The notes: generated by a model not told the origin, from the sequence alone. Shown: positions 9,209 to 20,215, numbered from the stretch's first letter. The stretch: DNA of 64,000 nt from Isochrysis galbana (GCA_018136815.1 CM030933.1:7776284-7840283); one strand, 5' to 3'. Numbers and translations: made by a program.

Positions 9209-10529
9209 ATGGTGGTCGCTGGGCTGCTCGGCGCGTGCTGCTCGTACCTCGCCTCCTCGGCCGGCATGTCCATCTTCAACAAACTGGCCATCACGGCCCT
9301 GCCATTGCCCGTCACGCTCGTGCTGATACAGATGGTCTTCACGGTGGGGACCACGCTAGTCGGATGGCGCAACATCCACATCGGCTCCAGACGAGACGCT
9401 CTCCGCTGGGGATGCACTGTGCCACTCCTCTTCAATGCGATGCTTATCTCATCGATGTACGCGATGAGACACAACACGCTCGGCACCATCTCCGTCTTCC
9501 GCAACATCGCACCCCTCATAACTCTCTGCATCGAGCGCGCCTTCCGTGTGCCAATCGAGATCGACCGCTCCTCAGTCCTCTCACTGCTCATGATCCTGGC
9601 CGGCGTCATTCTCTACCACTTCTCGGCAATTCATCTTTCTTCCATTGGGCTCATAGCCATTTTTATTAATATTGTGTTTGCTGTCCTAGAGCGTATTTTG
9701 CAGCGCCATCTACTCTCGCAAGTGTGTCACCGCCTTCCATACTCGGCGCTACTTCAATGTAGGCGCAAATCAGAGATGCCGACGGTGTTCCTACTGGCCT
9801 ACGTTTGCTGAGATCGCTTGCATCAACGCTCCTGACCCCTCGTTGCCATTGGCTTTGCTTTCAGGATCCTGTGGATCTTTCGAAATCGGGGATGATGCTG
9901 ATTAACAATGTTGTTGGCATCGCGCTCAATGCTGTCCTTCTCCTCGCTTATCACGAGAACGACCAGTGGCAAGTGAAGTTTCACGAGGTGAACATCTGCC
10001 AAAAGCCTCAACGAGATGAGGGAAGCATCCCTGAGTTTGTCCACGATGTGCACATCAAGAGTTGCCTCTATGCTTTGCACAGGTTGGCTCCAGAGGCTGG
10101 TTGATGATTGCAGCATCGTGCTTAAATGGCGTCGCCATCTCTTATGCAGGCCTACGCGTACAGCAACTCGTTACTGCGACGACTTTCATGGTACTTGCCC
10201 CCATGCGAAGCGTGCCATCGCGTGCCAAGAGCTCCAACACAAGCCAAACGATTTTCTTGCAAGGCCGCCTTCCACCCGCACAAACACTCAGTAAATGTCA
10301 TGATTACGCTTTCCCGCCCATGCAGGTACTCACCAATGCCAACAAATTCATTGTGATCCTGTTTGGAATCGTTATTCTCAATGAGCCGACGACAATGCTA
10401 TCATTCATCGGCATGACACTTTCGATTGGTGGGGCTCTTTGGTATGCAAGGGCGCGCGCTTCATTATTGGAAAAACCCAGGGGAAAATGTGACGAGAGCG
10501 AGACGAAACCGCTCATGGCGGTGCCATGA
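9209..10529 (+). CDS. Nucleotide-sugar / triose-phosphate-type transporter (TPT/SLC35 family)
   Basis: Four exons with in-phase GT-AG introns: 9209-9721, 9865-9987, 10083-10190, 10326-10529, giving about 315 residues, normal for the family. The protein is almost entirely hydrophobic helices. FNKLAITALPLPVTLVLIQM matches the family's first helix pair. HNTLGTISVFRNIAPLI and the final exon (LTNANKFIVILFGIVILNEPTT...IGMTLSIGGALWYARAR) are the conserved C-terminal half. The last residues (ESETKPLM) form a short acidic cytosolic tail. The likely role is exchange of a nucleotide sugar for the nucleoside monophosphate across the Golgi or ER membrane. Sequence alone does not settle the substrate or rule out a plastid triose-phosphate exchanger. 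The ATG at 9209 is the first after the poly-G leader. Confidence 0.88.
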
Positions 10530-11394
10530 TCGTCGTTTCCGAGCGTACTTGAGTTGTGCAACGAGGGAATCAATATTCACAAAGAGGCTAGCGGACCAGC
10601 ATTAGGGGTGCATTAATCTGCACACACGTCTTCGTGTCATCACTGAAAGTTATTGAGGGGAGCCAGCCAGCGCTGGTGCGAAGCAAACATGGTGTGTGTG
10701 TGAGCATGTGGTGTGCAGGAGGTGCCTTTGCGTTGCTCATGCCCCCCGTCCAAAATCGGCGGGTAGGTCATGCAAGTGCCGTTACTGACAGCACAGATCG
10801 GCATGGATGGACCCGTTACCCGTGCAAATTCAACTGAGCATTTGCGATTTGGGAAAGGGCGGACCCCTCGTCCTGTGTTGAAAATTTCCCATTTGATAAT
10901 TGAAATAATCACAATGAGAGTTAACACCCTCGTCGGCCAAGTTCCCGTCTGCGTTCGCTTTCGCTCTCTCGAGTAAGAGTTCAACCGTCTTGACAGCTTG
11001 ACGGCATTCGCCTCCGTTATGATTACCGAGTTGATAGGAAGGTAGGGAGGTCGAAGTGGCGGCTCTGGTTGCTGGTTGTAGTTCGGGGTTTCGCAAGCAT
11101 CGAGGAGTGGTAGGTGATCCGAGGCCGCTTTCCCGGTGAATAAGTCCGGGCGCTGGGTCCCAAGCTTGTGCCATTGGTTGCGGACATTGATTGAGGACAT
11201 GGGAACATTGGAACGTGTCTGTCAATTTACTATGGACTATGGTAGAGCCTGTCTAGTCTCGTGTGTATTATGGTGTGAGATAGCCGTGTTTATCTCGGGG
11301 GAGGAGGGGGTGTGGGAGCCGATGTTGGAGAGGACGTCAAGGAGGTCGGCGCGCATCGAGTCCTTGAAGTTCACCATCACCATCTCACTCCTCA
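10530..11394. other. Intergenic, nothing recognised
   Basis: Open frames on both strands are short and lack recognisable motifs. Contains a small TGTGTGTGTGAG tract near 10690. Confidence 0.5.
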
Positions 11395-11530
11395 AAAAAA
11401 AACCTTTTAATATTCTCGCCTCACACGTGGGACTGGGTCACATCTACGTAGCCACGCCCATTACCCTTCCTCTCCCTCATTTCCCGCCTTGCGGCAACTC
11501 CCCTCGTGCTCTACTTAGGGGCCCGGGTCA
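11395..11530 (-). repeat. LINE 3' tail, reverse orientation
   Basis: Complement of the tail described at 3448-3592: a run of A, CCTTTTAATATTCTC, then the gene-proximal CCTTGCGGCAACTCC and TACTTAGGGGCCCGGG. It probably ends the LINE whose RT fragment lies at 12913-11885, with an intervening deletion or rearrangement. Confidence 0.75.
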
Positions 11531-11569
11531 TTAAGGGTGTGAACTAATAGTAGCCTGGTACCAATATAC

Positions 11570-11760
11570 CAAATACCAAGATACCACCCCCCCAAAAGGC
11601 CTACCAACCACTATCTACCTATCTACCTAGGTAGTAGGTAGAAGGTAGAGCTCAGCCACTACCACTATCTACCTAGGTAGCAAATATGGCTACCAAGGCT
11701 GCTACCAACCTACCAAGGGCTACCAAGGTACCTCGCTACACCTACGACGTGGCTAATAGG
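11570..11760. repeat. ACCAA / CTACCTAGGTAG palindromic microsatellite
   Basis: Repeated TACCAA units plus CTATCTACCTAGGTAG palindromes lie between the LINE tail and the RT fragment. It separates the two LINE pieces. No coding potential. Confidence 0.6.
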
Positions 11761-11884
11761 GCGGTGCCGCCCGGACCGCGCGCGCCCACGCCGCGGCTCG
11801 CTACGCTCGCCTCCTGCTGTCAATACACATATACCTATACACATACATGACATACATTCTTGTTGAAGTGATTGCACTAGATGT

Positions 11885-12913
11885 AGGTAGTGCACACCGC
11901 CTCCGTTCGACTTGATGTAACGTATCGGGCGTGCGTGTGGGTTCGTTAGCGCCTTCGCGTATCTTTTGCAGTTCTCGCCAAAGTTGAGTAGGTCGAGCGC
12001 CAAGTGATAGAACGCCCAACTTACTCTGTCGAAAGCCTTTTCCCAGTCTAGCGCGAGGAGGATCCCCGGTTCGCCTGATTCGTCCAGGTACGCTTTCGTC
12101 AGTTGTAGTAGGTGTGTGGCCTCCCCTATTAGGCGCTTAGGTACGAAGCCTAGTTGGTCTCTTGAGATGATGTTGCCGATGACTTTTTTGAGCCTATTTG
12201 TTAGTATTTTGGCTAGTATCTTGTAGTCACTCTGTAGTAGCGTTATTGGTCTATAGTTCCGTGGATCTCTTGGGTCGCCTTTTTTATACAAGAGTATGAT
12301 ATCCCCCTCCCTTACGGAATAGTGTAGCTCTCCAGCCGACAGGGCCGTATTTAGCATCCGCAGAAAGTCGTGTTTCACTAATGTCACGAAGCTAGAATAG
12401 AATTCCGCCGGTAGCGCGTCGGGCCCGGAGCTTTTGCCCCTACCTATGCTGTGTATCGCCGATTCGAGTTCCTCTATCGTGATCTTGCCTTCCAGTTGCA
12501 TTGAGTCGTTGTCAGCGAGGGGGTGCTCTTTGAGCGCCTCTTCGAGTTCGTTGTCCCGCGTTGTTTCCCTTTCCTGGTAGAGCCACACGTAGTATTTTCT
12601 CAGTTGGTTGCGGATCTCGTGGTCGTCTTTAGTTGTTGTCCTATCGGGTTCTCCCGGGTCCTCCCAGTTGGCTGTAATGTAGAGCTCGGGGATGGCTTGA
12701 TTCGAGGTCTTGGCTTGGAATCGTCGGAAAAATTCCTTCGTCATTCTTTCTTCGTGTTTGAGCGCCTCAAAGGCCGTCCACCTTGAGGGGGTACGTTTCG
12801 ACCTTGTTGTGCTGATTGCTACATTGAGTTCCCTTATTTTGTCGAGCTTGCTCGGGTTTGGTTCTTCGTCGGCCAGTTGTATGCTTAGTAGGGCCAGCTG
12901 CGTTATGAGGGGT
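11885..12913 (-). pseudogene. LINE reverse transcriptase fragment (5' and 3' truncated)
   Basis: The minus strand encodes an L1/jockey-like RT N-terminal half. It includes linker helices (RWTAFEALKHEERMTKEFF), then GRGKSSGPDALPAEFY, GDIILLYKKGDPRDPRNYRPITLL, YKILAKILTNRLKKVIG, ISRDQLGFVPKR and LALDWEKAFDRVSW (RT block A with its catalytic Asp). It breaks off near 11885, before the YADD box, and starts near 12913 after an AT-rich junction, so endonuclease, RT active-site loop and C-terminus are absent. A decayed copy of the same region is at 40980-41470. Confidence 0.88.
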
Positions 12914-13642
12914 GTTAATAAAAAAATTTTCCAACTGGGAAGGTGCTGGTCCGAAGTTTTTTCTTCAGTGAAGGTGCAGGTGAAGGTGAGAGTGCAGGAA
13001 CTGCAGGTGCAGGTGAAGACACGGTGAACGGGGCGCGCTGGGCGGCCAGTAGCCCGCCAAGGTGGCTGTTGATCGTGCTCGCGTGGGATTGCAAGTTGAG
13101 AGCCAAAATTGATCAAGTGGTGGGGCACACCACATCTACGAAAAGATAACATTCTGAATAAAAATAAAAACAAAACTACCACCTGGTCCTCGTTGCTTCG
13201 ACGGAACGCGACTTCACCGGGGGCCGGGACACACCGGCCCCCCTGCCGCCTGCCACCGAAAAGCCCCGCTCACCGAGCCCCTACGTAGTGCACGAGGAGA
13301 TTAAAAAAAAACTTTTTAATATTCTCGCCTCGCCCGTGGCAATGGAAGACACTCACGAAGCCACGCTCTTTCTCCTCCCTCTCCCTCACTCCCTGCCTTG
13401 CGGCAACTCCCCTCGTGCTCTACTTAGGGGCCCGGGTCGTTTGGGGGGTCAGAGCTGAGCGGGGTGCACCTGTCCCCAACGGTATGTTCTCGCCTCCCTC
13501 TTGTTCCGTTGAGTGACCTGTTTATAATGTAAGTGCTTCGGGGTGTAGTCGTACTAGTGTGTAAGTCCGTTCGTCCGGCATGTCCGTAGTTATGGTCGGT
13601 CTCCAGTCTTGACATACGGTCGGAGCGGGTTGTCGCGTCTTT

Positions 13643-14360
13643 TCATGCGAGCCTCTCAGCTAGGCCGAGGGCTTTTGCTACTAGGCCAAATTCTTTACTT
13701 AGTTGTAGCCTGCCTTGTTCATCCTTGGTAAATATAGGGTTGCTGAGTTCTGTCATTTTTTTTATCTTAGGTTTTCTCCCCTGAGCGGCCTTATACGTGC
13801 GCATAGAATTATGAGGATCCGGCGGAATATTGCCTCGGACCAGGGTGGCGAATCTTATCAGCGTGGACTCCAGGACTGGTATATAGTGGTAGTTGTGCGC
13901 CTCGAACTCTACTCTGTAGAAGTCTTTTATTATGTGTTTCCATGCTATTATGTAGAGCGCTTTTAGGCTATCGGTAGTGCTCGTACCGGGGTATGCGAAG
14001 AGTCTATCTTTCACTTTCTGTGCACGCGATCTCTTAGCAGAAGGCGTGTGTTTTGTAAGGGCGTCTATTGTTTCGAATATCGTTTTCGTCGCGGGGCACC
14101 ATGCTAGATGGCACGAGTCTTCTCGGTGGCCGTGGCATAGTCTGCATTTGTCTGTCGGGCTGTCTGGGAATCTATTTCTGGTGCCGATCCTTCTGTGCGT
14201 GATATGTTTGAAGTGTAGGTGTTTATCCGTGTGTTTTAGCAGCGGCATTGTGTATAGTCTAGCTATGTGTTTCCATTCCTCTTTCGTGATGCTAAGTCTA
14301 TTCTCCCACGCGGTCCTCGCCGCTTGTGGGTTCCAGGAAGGTGTAGTCGCCCTCCTGGTG
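13643..14360 (-). pseudogene. LINE ORF2 C-terminal fragment inside the TSD-flanked copy
   Basis: Reads TAWENRLSITKEEWKHIARLYTM, CRLCHGHREDSCHLAWCP (zinc-knuckle CxxC...H...C), FETIDAL, KDRLFAYPG, SLKALYIIAWKHIIKDFY, LESTLIRFATLV, and ends GLAERLA. It is colinear with 2434-3249. Upstream of residue TAWENR the frame is fused out of register with the ORF1-like reading at 14298-14951, showing an internal deletion between ORF1 and ORF2. Confidence 0.85.
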
Positions 14361-14951
14361 AAAGGACAAGTCGAAGGTTGCGTCCGACTCCATGTGGTCT
14401 TGCTCCTCATCTGAGGGCGGCTCCTGAGTGGCACGGGCGGTCGAGAGCGGTGAGGCTATGTGTGGGTCCGTGTGGGCATTTGTTAGAGCGGTGTGGTGTG
14501 CGTCCCAAGACGCAACCAAACTGTCTCTCATCTGTGTGTTGCTGTGCTGTGTTGCTTGTGGATCAGTGTCTTTGTGCGCTTTGTTGTTGTTGTTGGATTT
14601 GTGCCCATAAGGGCCACCCGGTCTCAGGCCGCTCTGCCGGGGCAGCGCGGCCTTCCCCAGGGCGAGAGAGGCCTCTGCCATAAGGCATGCCTGGTGGAGG
14701 AGTGGTTCGGCTTGTGTGGTGCTGTCTCTCTGTCTCCCACAGCCTGTGGCCCACCATGGGGTGGGCCAGCATGGCCGTTGTGGCTGGTGTGGCCGGGGCC
14801 ACGGGCCGTGCGGCGCGACTGGGGTCGCGCTCACCTGCTCGGCCTCTGCGGGCGGACGCGGTCGCTTCGCCAGCGACAGCTCCATGGGTACTGGGGGGGC
14901 GCCCGCGGCGGGGGGCCCGAAGGAGAGGTGGGGAGCGGCGGCGCGCTCCAT
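14298..14951 (-). CDS. Retroposon ORF1-like protein, N-terminus MERAAAP
   Basis: 217 codons from ATG 14951, right after the 5' hairpin. The sequence opens MERAAAPHLSFGPPAAGAPP then PVPMELSLAKRPRPP, is Pro/Ala-rich and probably disordered, carries an N-rich patch (KSNNNNKAHK) and ends in an acidic tail (DEEQDHMESD). The MER-x-GPP-x-GAPP-VPME-KRPRPP start is shared by the minus-strand copies at 25920, 32420 and 19474 and by the plus-strand copy at 6607, so it is a conserved coding start and not chance. KRPRPP could be a nuclear-localisation or nucleic-acid-binding patch. No known ORF1 fold is recognised. Confidence 0.6.
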   Translation of the reverse strand: MERAAAPHLSFGPPAAGAPPVPMELSLAKRPRPPAEAEQVSATPVAPHGPWPRPHQPQRPCWPTPWWATGCGRQRDSTTQAEPLLHQACLMAEASLALGKAALPRQSGLRPGGPYGHKSNNNNKAHKDTDPQATQHSNTQMRDSLVASWDAHHTALTNAHTDPHIASPLSTARATQEPPSDEEQDHMESDATFDLSFHQEGDYTFLEPTSGEDRVGE

Positions 14952-15502
14952 GGCGACCAACTATAAAGTTAGTTGAGTGCACGAGGAGATTAGCCGCGAG
15001 GCAGGTGGAGGGAGTGGGAAGGGACGCGGGCGTGGCAGCGGGAAAGTTTGTGCAAAGCCGCGCGTCTAGTATGGATATCAAGAGGGTTTTTAAAAGTTAT
15101 TATTGTTCCAATTGAAATTACAGAATGCAAAAGGGACACAGGCACAGGGCACCGCCCCTATCATTGACAGACCCGCATCGATGAGGCACACACACACATG
15201 CACGACTTGCGACGTCACGACGCGGCGCCAAAACGACCGCAATTTCTCTTATCCATCAGAACTTCCTCGGAAATGGTGTGCTTGAGTTCCTTCCATCTCA
15301 GAGACGCATCCAAAGTGCAGACCGCTGTGAGGACGGAGGGATTGTATGTATTAGCGGATCTCAATTGGCTTCTTCATTCCTGAAAGGGCTGAGATCCCTT
15401 CGGAAGACATGCAGCTGTCCTCCACGACCGTCATGCGAGTTCTCACGCTTGGCATGACGATGGCTCTGGCGGTGGTTGTCGTTGCGGCAGCGCTCTGCGT
15501 AT

Positions 15503-17106
15503 CTAGAGCTTGGTGACGCCACGCTTCTGCGGCGGCCGCGGAAGGAAGACGGGGACCTCGTCGTCGGGATCGTCCACGAGATTCGAGAGGTCATCAGAGA
15601 GAGTGTGACCCATCTCATCGATGGGGATGAGGTTCACCACGGCGGCCAGCGGAGCCTCGATCACCTTGCCGGCCTCGAACAGGCCGAAGAAGAAGAGTGC
15701 AACGAAGAAGGTAAAGGCTAGTGCGAGACCAAACCCCTCATTGTTGAGGGTCCCATTCTCGTGCATCTCCATCTCAGCAACCACAGGCGTGAGGGTATAG
15801 ACCCACGCGACGACAAAGAAGTAGGTGAAACCATTGAGCATCGCAGGCATCGGCGTGAACTGCAGCCCGTTGGTAGCCTGATAGCACGACATGAGCTTAA
15901 TGAGCTCGTTGGTGATGACGCCGACCTGCAAGGGGGTGTGCACGAAGGGAGAGACGGGGTTTGATATGGAGAAGCATTGTTAGGCGCTGATGCACCGCTG
16001 CACGCACGACGTGAAAGGGAGCGTCTCTGGCGTTGCCATTCTAGCTGTTTTGCACACCTGAGCATCGGTGATACGTTGTGCCTGGCGCTGCTGCTCGAGG
16101 AGATTGGTGATCCACTTGCAGACCATCGCAGTAGGGCACGAAACGACTGAGAGAACCTCGGCCTGAGGGGGGCGCATTGCAGATTGCTCCAGCAGCAAAG
16201 CACTAAACCGAGGAGCAATAGCTGCCCGCATGACAAGCTCACGGCCGTGTGCACTCGCGGGGTGTGAAGTTTCAAGCCTACCTCCATTACTCCACCTTCA
16301 AGTGGTATCAGCGAAGCCGGCGGGGTCACCAGCTTCAGGCCCTTGAGCATCAGAGAGTACGAGTAGAAGGCGAGGTTGAGCAGGCGGACGAGCTCATAGC
16401 GGAACTTGGAGGTGGCCTTCTTCTCGAGATCGGCACCTGCCGAAATCGTGAGAGTCTCGGAGACGTTGCAAGAGAGCATCGCCACGGTGCGCAGACCCGA
16501 CGCGAAGGCGATCACCTACACGAGAATGGGGGTGGGGGCAATTGACATTGTGATGGGGGGGGGGGGAGTTGACATTGTGCCATGGACGGGAGCACCCTGC
16601 CAGTCACAAATCATGGCGGGTGTATGGGTGTGCTGGAGCAACACGCCACCTGACCAGCTGCAGCAGTAGCCTGCTGTGAGCCGACGACAACACGGGCAAC
16701 AAGTAGAAGTCCGAGAATGATGCCGGTGCACGCGTGTGGCAGTAGCGAGACGTTAGGCGAGACTGTGGTGGCCGGGATGAGGGAGGGGGTGAGGGATCAG
16801 CCACGGGTGGCAGCTCGGAAGCACCGAGCGCCCGGCAGCCGGCTTGAAGCCTCATACTATTTGTAGCAAGACAGCACCACAACCGCGGCACCGTCAAAAC
16901 GTCTTTGCTACTGCGACAACGCCTCTTTCATGCCACTAACTCTAGCTCCCTCTGCATAGTTTGAAGTGCCATCACTCACCGTCAAGGACATACTCCATTA
17001 CCACAAACGACGTTCCTGTGCATAGCGTGGCGAGCACAGCATGGCCGAGCACTTCAAACGTGATCCATTTGAACCAACCACGCACCGCAAGCGAGCCTGC
17101 CTTGGC
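15503..17106 (-). CDS. Bestrophin-like (UPF0187) anion channel
   Basis: Five exons are phase-consistent on the minus strand: 17106-16980, 16762-16650, 16515-16282, 16237-16058, 15925-15503 (about 358 residues). A small first exon with the start codon probably lies further upstream. Exon 1 carries GWFKWITFEVLGHAVLATL. Exon 2 has LLPHACTGIILGLLLVARVV, the position of the family's SxxLGxxLxLLLVFR helix. Exon 4 has LVMRAAIAPRFSALLLEQ and AMVCKWITNLLEQQ. Exon 5 has two hydrophobic helices and the family-typical end FEAGKVIEAPL...LIPIDEMGHTLSDDL. Such proteins form pentameric chloride/bicarbonate channels in plasma, ER or thylakoid membranes. Family assignment is by motif pattern; the usual FRTNxAYxRWWE after exon 2 is not conserved. 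Confidence 0.72.
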
Positions 17107-17179
17107 CTGGGGGGAGAAGCGACGCGCATCAAGCACGTTGGGGCGGTGAGAGCCCTCGAGAGAAGCTCACGCACTCCGC

Positions 17180-18380
17180 AGGAGTGTTAGCAGTTGTGCT
17201 CGGGCATCAAGTGTTCCCCCCCCCCTCCCCTTCTCCAGCCTGCCCCCCCCCCCCATGGCGGGACGGACATCGCTCTATGGGTTGGCGCGGCCTCTCGTCG
17301 CCCTTGCCCAAGGGTCCTCGCCCCTTACCTTGCCCTGTCTATCCCTCCTCTCCACCAAAGCAGTGCCATGGCCCTCTCCCCTCTGTCCCGTCCCCCCCCC
17401 CTCCCCCCCTTCACCCCCATCCCTCCCCCTTTTGGCCTCTCGCTGGCGAGGCGGGGTCGGGTCGACTATGCGTGGTGGGAGCGGGCGCGCACCTGCTGCT
17501 CTTGCAGGTCCGGGTCCTCGAGCACCGACGTGCCGTCGAGCAGCGTCGTGGTGTCCATCGTGCGGAGCGGGGGGGGGGGGGGGGGAGCTCTCTCTCTCTC
17601 TCTCTCTCTCCCCCCCCCTCTCTCCCCCCCCTCTACCTCTACCTCTTCCTCTCTTTTCCTCTCTCTCTCCTCTCTTTTCCTCTCTCTCTCCTCTCTACCT
17701 CCCCCTCCTTCCCCCGCCCTCTACCCTTCCTCTACCCTTCTCTCTCTCTCCCTCCCTCCCTCTCTACCCCTCTCTACTCCTACCCCTCCCTCCCTTTCTC
17801 TCCCTCTCCCCCCCGTTCTCTCTCTTTCCCATCCCCCCCCGCCTCCTCTCTCTCTCCTTCTCCCGACGCTCTACCATCTCCTCTTCCCTCCATTCTCTCG
17901 CCAATTATTATAGAAAGGAGAGAGGGGCGTGGGCGGAGAGAAGTGAGACTTCTTGAAGTCGCCGCGCCCTCGCTCCTTCCCCGCCCCCCTCCACCCCCCC
18001 CCCCCCCCCCCGACGACCCGACGGAGGGGACAAAGAGAGAGCCCCTGTGGAGACAGGGAGAGAGAGAAGGAGAGGGAAAGAGAGAGAAGAGGGAGCGAGA
18101 GAGAGAAGAGCGAGGCGAGCAAGATGGTGGAGAGACGGGAAGTGGGGGCTTCGGCCCCCGGCCCCCCCCCCTCCCCCCCCTCCCCCCCGGGCCCCGGCCC
18201 CGACCCCCCCCCCCCCCCCCCGACGACGAGAAGAGAGAGGGGGAGACGGAGGGGAGCGTCCTGCCCATATTGTAATCAAAGAACGAGTTGAGAAGGAGAA
18301 AGAGAACGAGGGAGTGGAGGGGGAGGGGAGGGGAGGGGGAGGGGGAGAAGGAGCGCGCGGGGGGGGTGCCAGGATTGCTG
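17180..18380. repeat. Long polypyrimidine then polypurine tract
   Basis: 17370-17890 on the plus strand is almost pure C/T (CTCTCTCC, CCCTCC units). 18035-18350 is almost pure A/G (GAGAGAGAAGGAG). Two C17-C18 runs (about 17993 and 18203) are followed by similar CGACGAC segments, suggesting a local duplication. Long frames here on both strands are simple-sequence artefacts. The two halves could pair in an extended hairpin or form triplex DNA. The tract lies upstream of the bestrophin-like gene. Confidence 0.85.
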
Positions 18381-18446
18381 CGGTCAAATACTTAGACATC
18401 GCCCTCTTCCATCCGCCCTGGATAAAAATAGGGCTCAAGAAGGTCC

Positions 18447-18690
18447 CAACAAGAGGCGCATCCAGAGTATTTTATACTCTAGGCGGATGCGGTGCTTCTG
18501 CTCTATCATCTATCAATGTGAGGTGTGAGTAAAGAAAATCGAGTGAGTTTTGTTTTCGCCAACGAGTTGTCTCGAAGCTCCGCCGCATTGCACGTCGAAC
18601 TTGCATTCGTTTGTCTCTCGTCTCTCGTTTCATTGGTTTGTTTGTGCGATGTTGCGTTAGTTTTCGGAGTTTTCTTGTTGGTGAGTGAGT
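18447..18690 (+). repeat. Dispersed 240-bp repeat with GCATCC...GGATGC hairpin, copy 1
   Basis: Starts with GCATCCAGAGTATTTTATACTCTAGGCGGATGC-type inverted repeat (AGAGTAT/ATACTCT arms) and runs through GTTGCGTTAGTTTTCGGAG to GGTGAGTGAGTGATG. A second copy at 49665-49895 has 80-90% apparent identity by eye and precedes a hAT transposase relic, so this is probably one end of a hAT-like element. Confidence 0.7.
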
Positions 18691-19198
18691 GATGGGGTCC
18701 TAGATGTGAAAGACAGCGGGTGAGGTCTAGAAAGACAGTAAAAACAGCTGTTTTGGGGGATCAAAAAAAACAGTAAAAAACAATGCGAAAAACAGCGGGG
18801 CAAATATCACAGGGGGCCTTTTCCCCCCGCGCGCGGAAGAAGGAAGAACGCCTCCGCCCGCGCCCCTCCGCACGTGTCGGCTGCTCCTTGTCCCCTCCCC
18901 TCCTGGCGATGTGGCGAGCCGCTCCACCTTCAATCTTCAACCCCAACCCCACGCGCGCGAGCCGATCCGCGCGCGTGGTGGAGAGCGACAGCAAGGGACT
19001 GTGGGTTGGGTCCTAGAGCCCTCTCCGTGGTCTCTCTCAAGAGTTGTCTGCCATTCCGTTCCCCTGGTGTAGCTTGTGCTACACCAGCTTGACTGTTCCC
19101 CCCTTGGGGTTGGTGAGATGTCTGGCCAGGCCTGTGCCTCGTGCTGTCGCACGAGGTCAGTACCGCGGCTTTGTAGGGGCCCAGCCTTGCGGCTTTCC
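18691..19198. other. Short repeat (AGAAAGACAGTAAAAACAG) then GC-rich spacer
   Basis: GGTGAGGTCTAGAAAGACAG at 18719 and the AACAGTAAAAAACAATG that follows recur in altered form at 41485-41570 (GGTGAGGTCTAGAAACACAG). No gene is seen in the remaining GC-rich DNA. Confidence 0.5.
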
Positions 19199-19496
19199 CT
19201 ATGGGATGCGGCTCTGAGCCGACTTGTCACAGCTGTCTGGAGGCCTTGAGTGGTTGGAGGGAGTTGGGGGCTGTGGTGGCCATGCTGGGCATGGTGTCCT
19301 TGCTGGTGTATGGCTGTCAGGGGACGGCTCGGGCCGCGCCTCACGCCTCACGCGCACCTTGGTCGGTGGGGCGCCCTCTCGAGGGCGCTTCGGGTGCGAG
19401 GCGTCGAGCATGGCCCGATCGTCCGTCGCGGCGGGTGGGGCGGCAGGAGGGGAGGGGAGCGGCACGCGCTCCATGACCCTATCGTTTTAACGATAG
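19199..19496 (-). mobile_element. Hairpin-capped retroposon 5' end with variant stem
   Basis: Minus strand: hairpin CTATCGTT-AA-AACGATAG (19496-19479, a perfect 8-bp stem with different sequence from the other copies), GGTC, then ATG 19474 and a 91-residue frame to 19199. It opens MERVPLPSPPAAPPA and contains SHPKRPREGAPPTKVR, matching the MERAAA...KRPRP...APP pattern of the other copies. The stem has changed completely but pairing is intact. Confidence 0.75.
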
Positions 19497-19800
19497 TTGG
19501 CGGCGAGGAGAGATTAGCGCTCTTGGGCCCCTATTCACGAGGCCCCCCCCCCCCCGCGCGTTGCTTTTACCCGAAAGGGGTTTTCCTCCAGCGTGGACTC
19601 GAGGAGAGGACGTGCTGGGGTGCGCGGGGTCGGTGCGTGCACTGGGGGGAGGACAGATATCGAGGGTAGGGGGCAGTGCCCCCTCCCCCCGGTAGCACTC
19701 GGACACCTGGCTCGTCAGGCATGGCGGGATTCCGGGACGGAAAAGTTGTGTCCAACTAGCTAGTGGGGTTGGCTAGGATATAACATTAATTATTTTTTTC
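19497..19800 (+). mobile_element. Retroposon 3' half (type D) with AT-rich tail
   Basis: Runs from GGCGAGGAGAGATTAGCGC to GGTTGGCTAGGATATAAC and ends ATTAATTATTTTTTT at 19800. The same DNA forms the 3' half of the two TSD-flanked elements at 29627-30498 and 46511-47383 (inverse orientation). It contains the near-constant GTGTCCAACTAGCTAGTGG segment. Confidence 0.75.
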
Positions 19801-19802
19801 GT

Positions 19803-19840
19803 GCCCCCCCATGGGCGAACTAAGTATAAACTTAGTTCTC
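19803..19840 (-). mobile_element. Stub of a type B 5' end
   Basis: Only about 35 bp: CCCCCCCATGGGCGAACTAAG... to the palindrome end at 19837. A 5'-end stub abutting the tail of the preceding retroposon suggests nested or tail-to-head insertion. Confidence 0.6.
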
Positions 19841-20215
19841 CGATGCAGAGTAGATATCGGGACCCCGATGTGAGTGAGTTGAGAGCAAGTGTGGAAGGGA
19901 GAAGGGAGAAGGAGAAGGAGAAAAGTCGTAAGAGTAAGAGTATCATTCTGAATTATAGGTAGATAGAGCATTCTATGAACTATGATAGAACTATGATGAA
20001 TGATGAGTATGACGTTGTGTGGTAGTTGCTGCAGCCGCGCGCAGCTTCGTTGTGTGGCCACTGTGCGGAGAATAGCTGATATTAGCTCTCTGAATGAAGT
20101 GTAGAATAGCTGATATTAGCTCTCTGGAGTGTGTAAGCTGATGTGAGTTACAAATACTAGTTGTAGCCCTAATTTCCCCGTTAGCTGACGAGCTGACGCA
20201 CCATCACTGGCGGCA
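19841..20215. other. Intergenic, AT-richer, short direct repeat
   Basis: AATAGCTGATATTAGCTCTCTG occurs twice in shortened form (about 20071 and 20105; 34 bp apart). No gene recognised. Confidence 0.5.

Larger units (their letters stand above)
13304..14976 (-). mobile_element. Complete hairpin-capped LINE derivative with 16-bp TSD
   Basis: On the minus strand this unit starts with the hairpin CAACTA-ACTTTA-TAGTTG (14975-14958) and an ATG at 14951. It continues through an ORF1-like frame, an ORF2 C-terminus and the standard 3' tail (GAGAATATTAAAAAG plus T9 ending at 13304). It is flanked by the exact 16-bp duplication GTGCACGAGGAGATTA at 13288-13303 and 14977-14992. That proves both ends: the hairpin is the true 5' terminus and the T-tract the true 3' terminus. 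The RT region is deleted, so the copy was mobilised in trans. Confidence 0.9.

Noticed and set aside
17184-18275. Long open frames on both strands in the C/T and A/G tract
   Set aside because: They encode Ser/Leu/Pro or Arg/Glu simple repeats in several frames at once, as expected from low-complexity DNA; no domain or splice structure.
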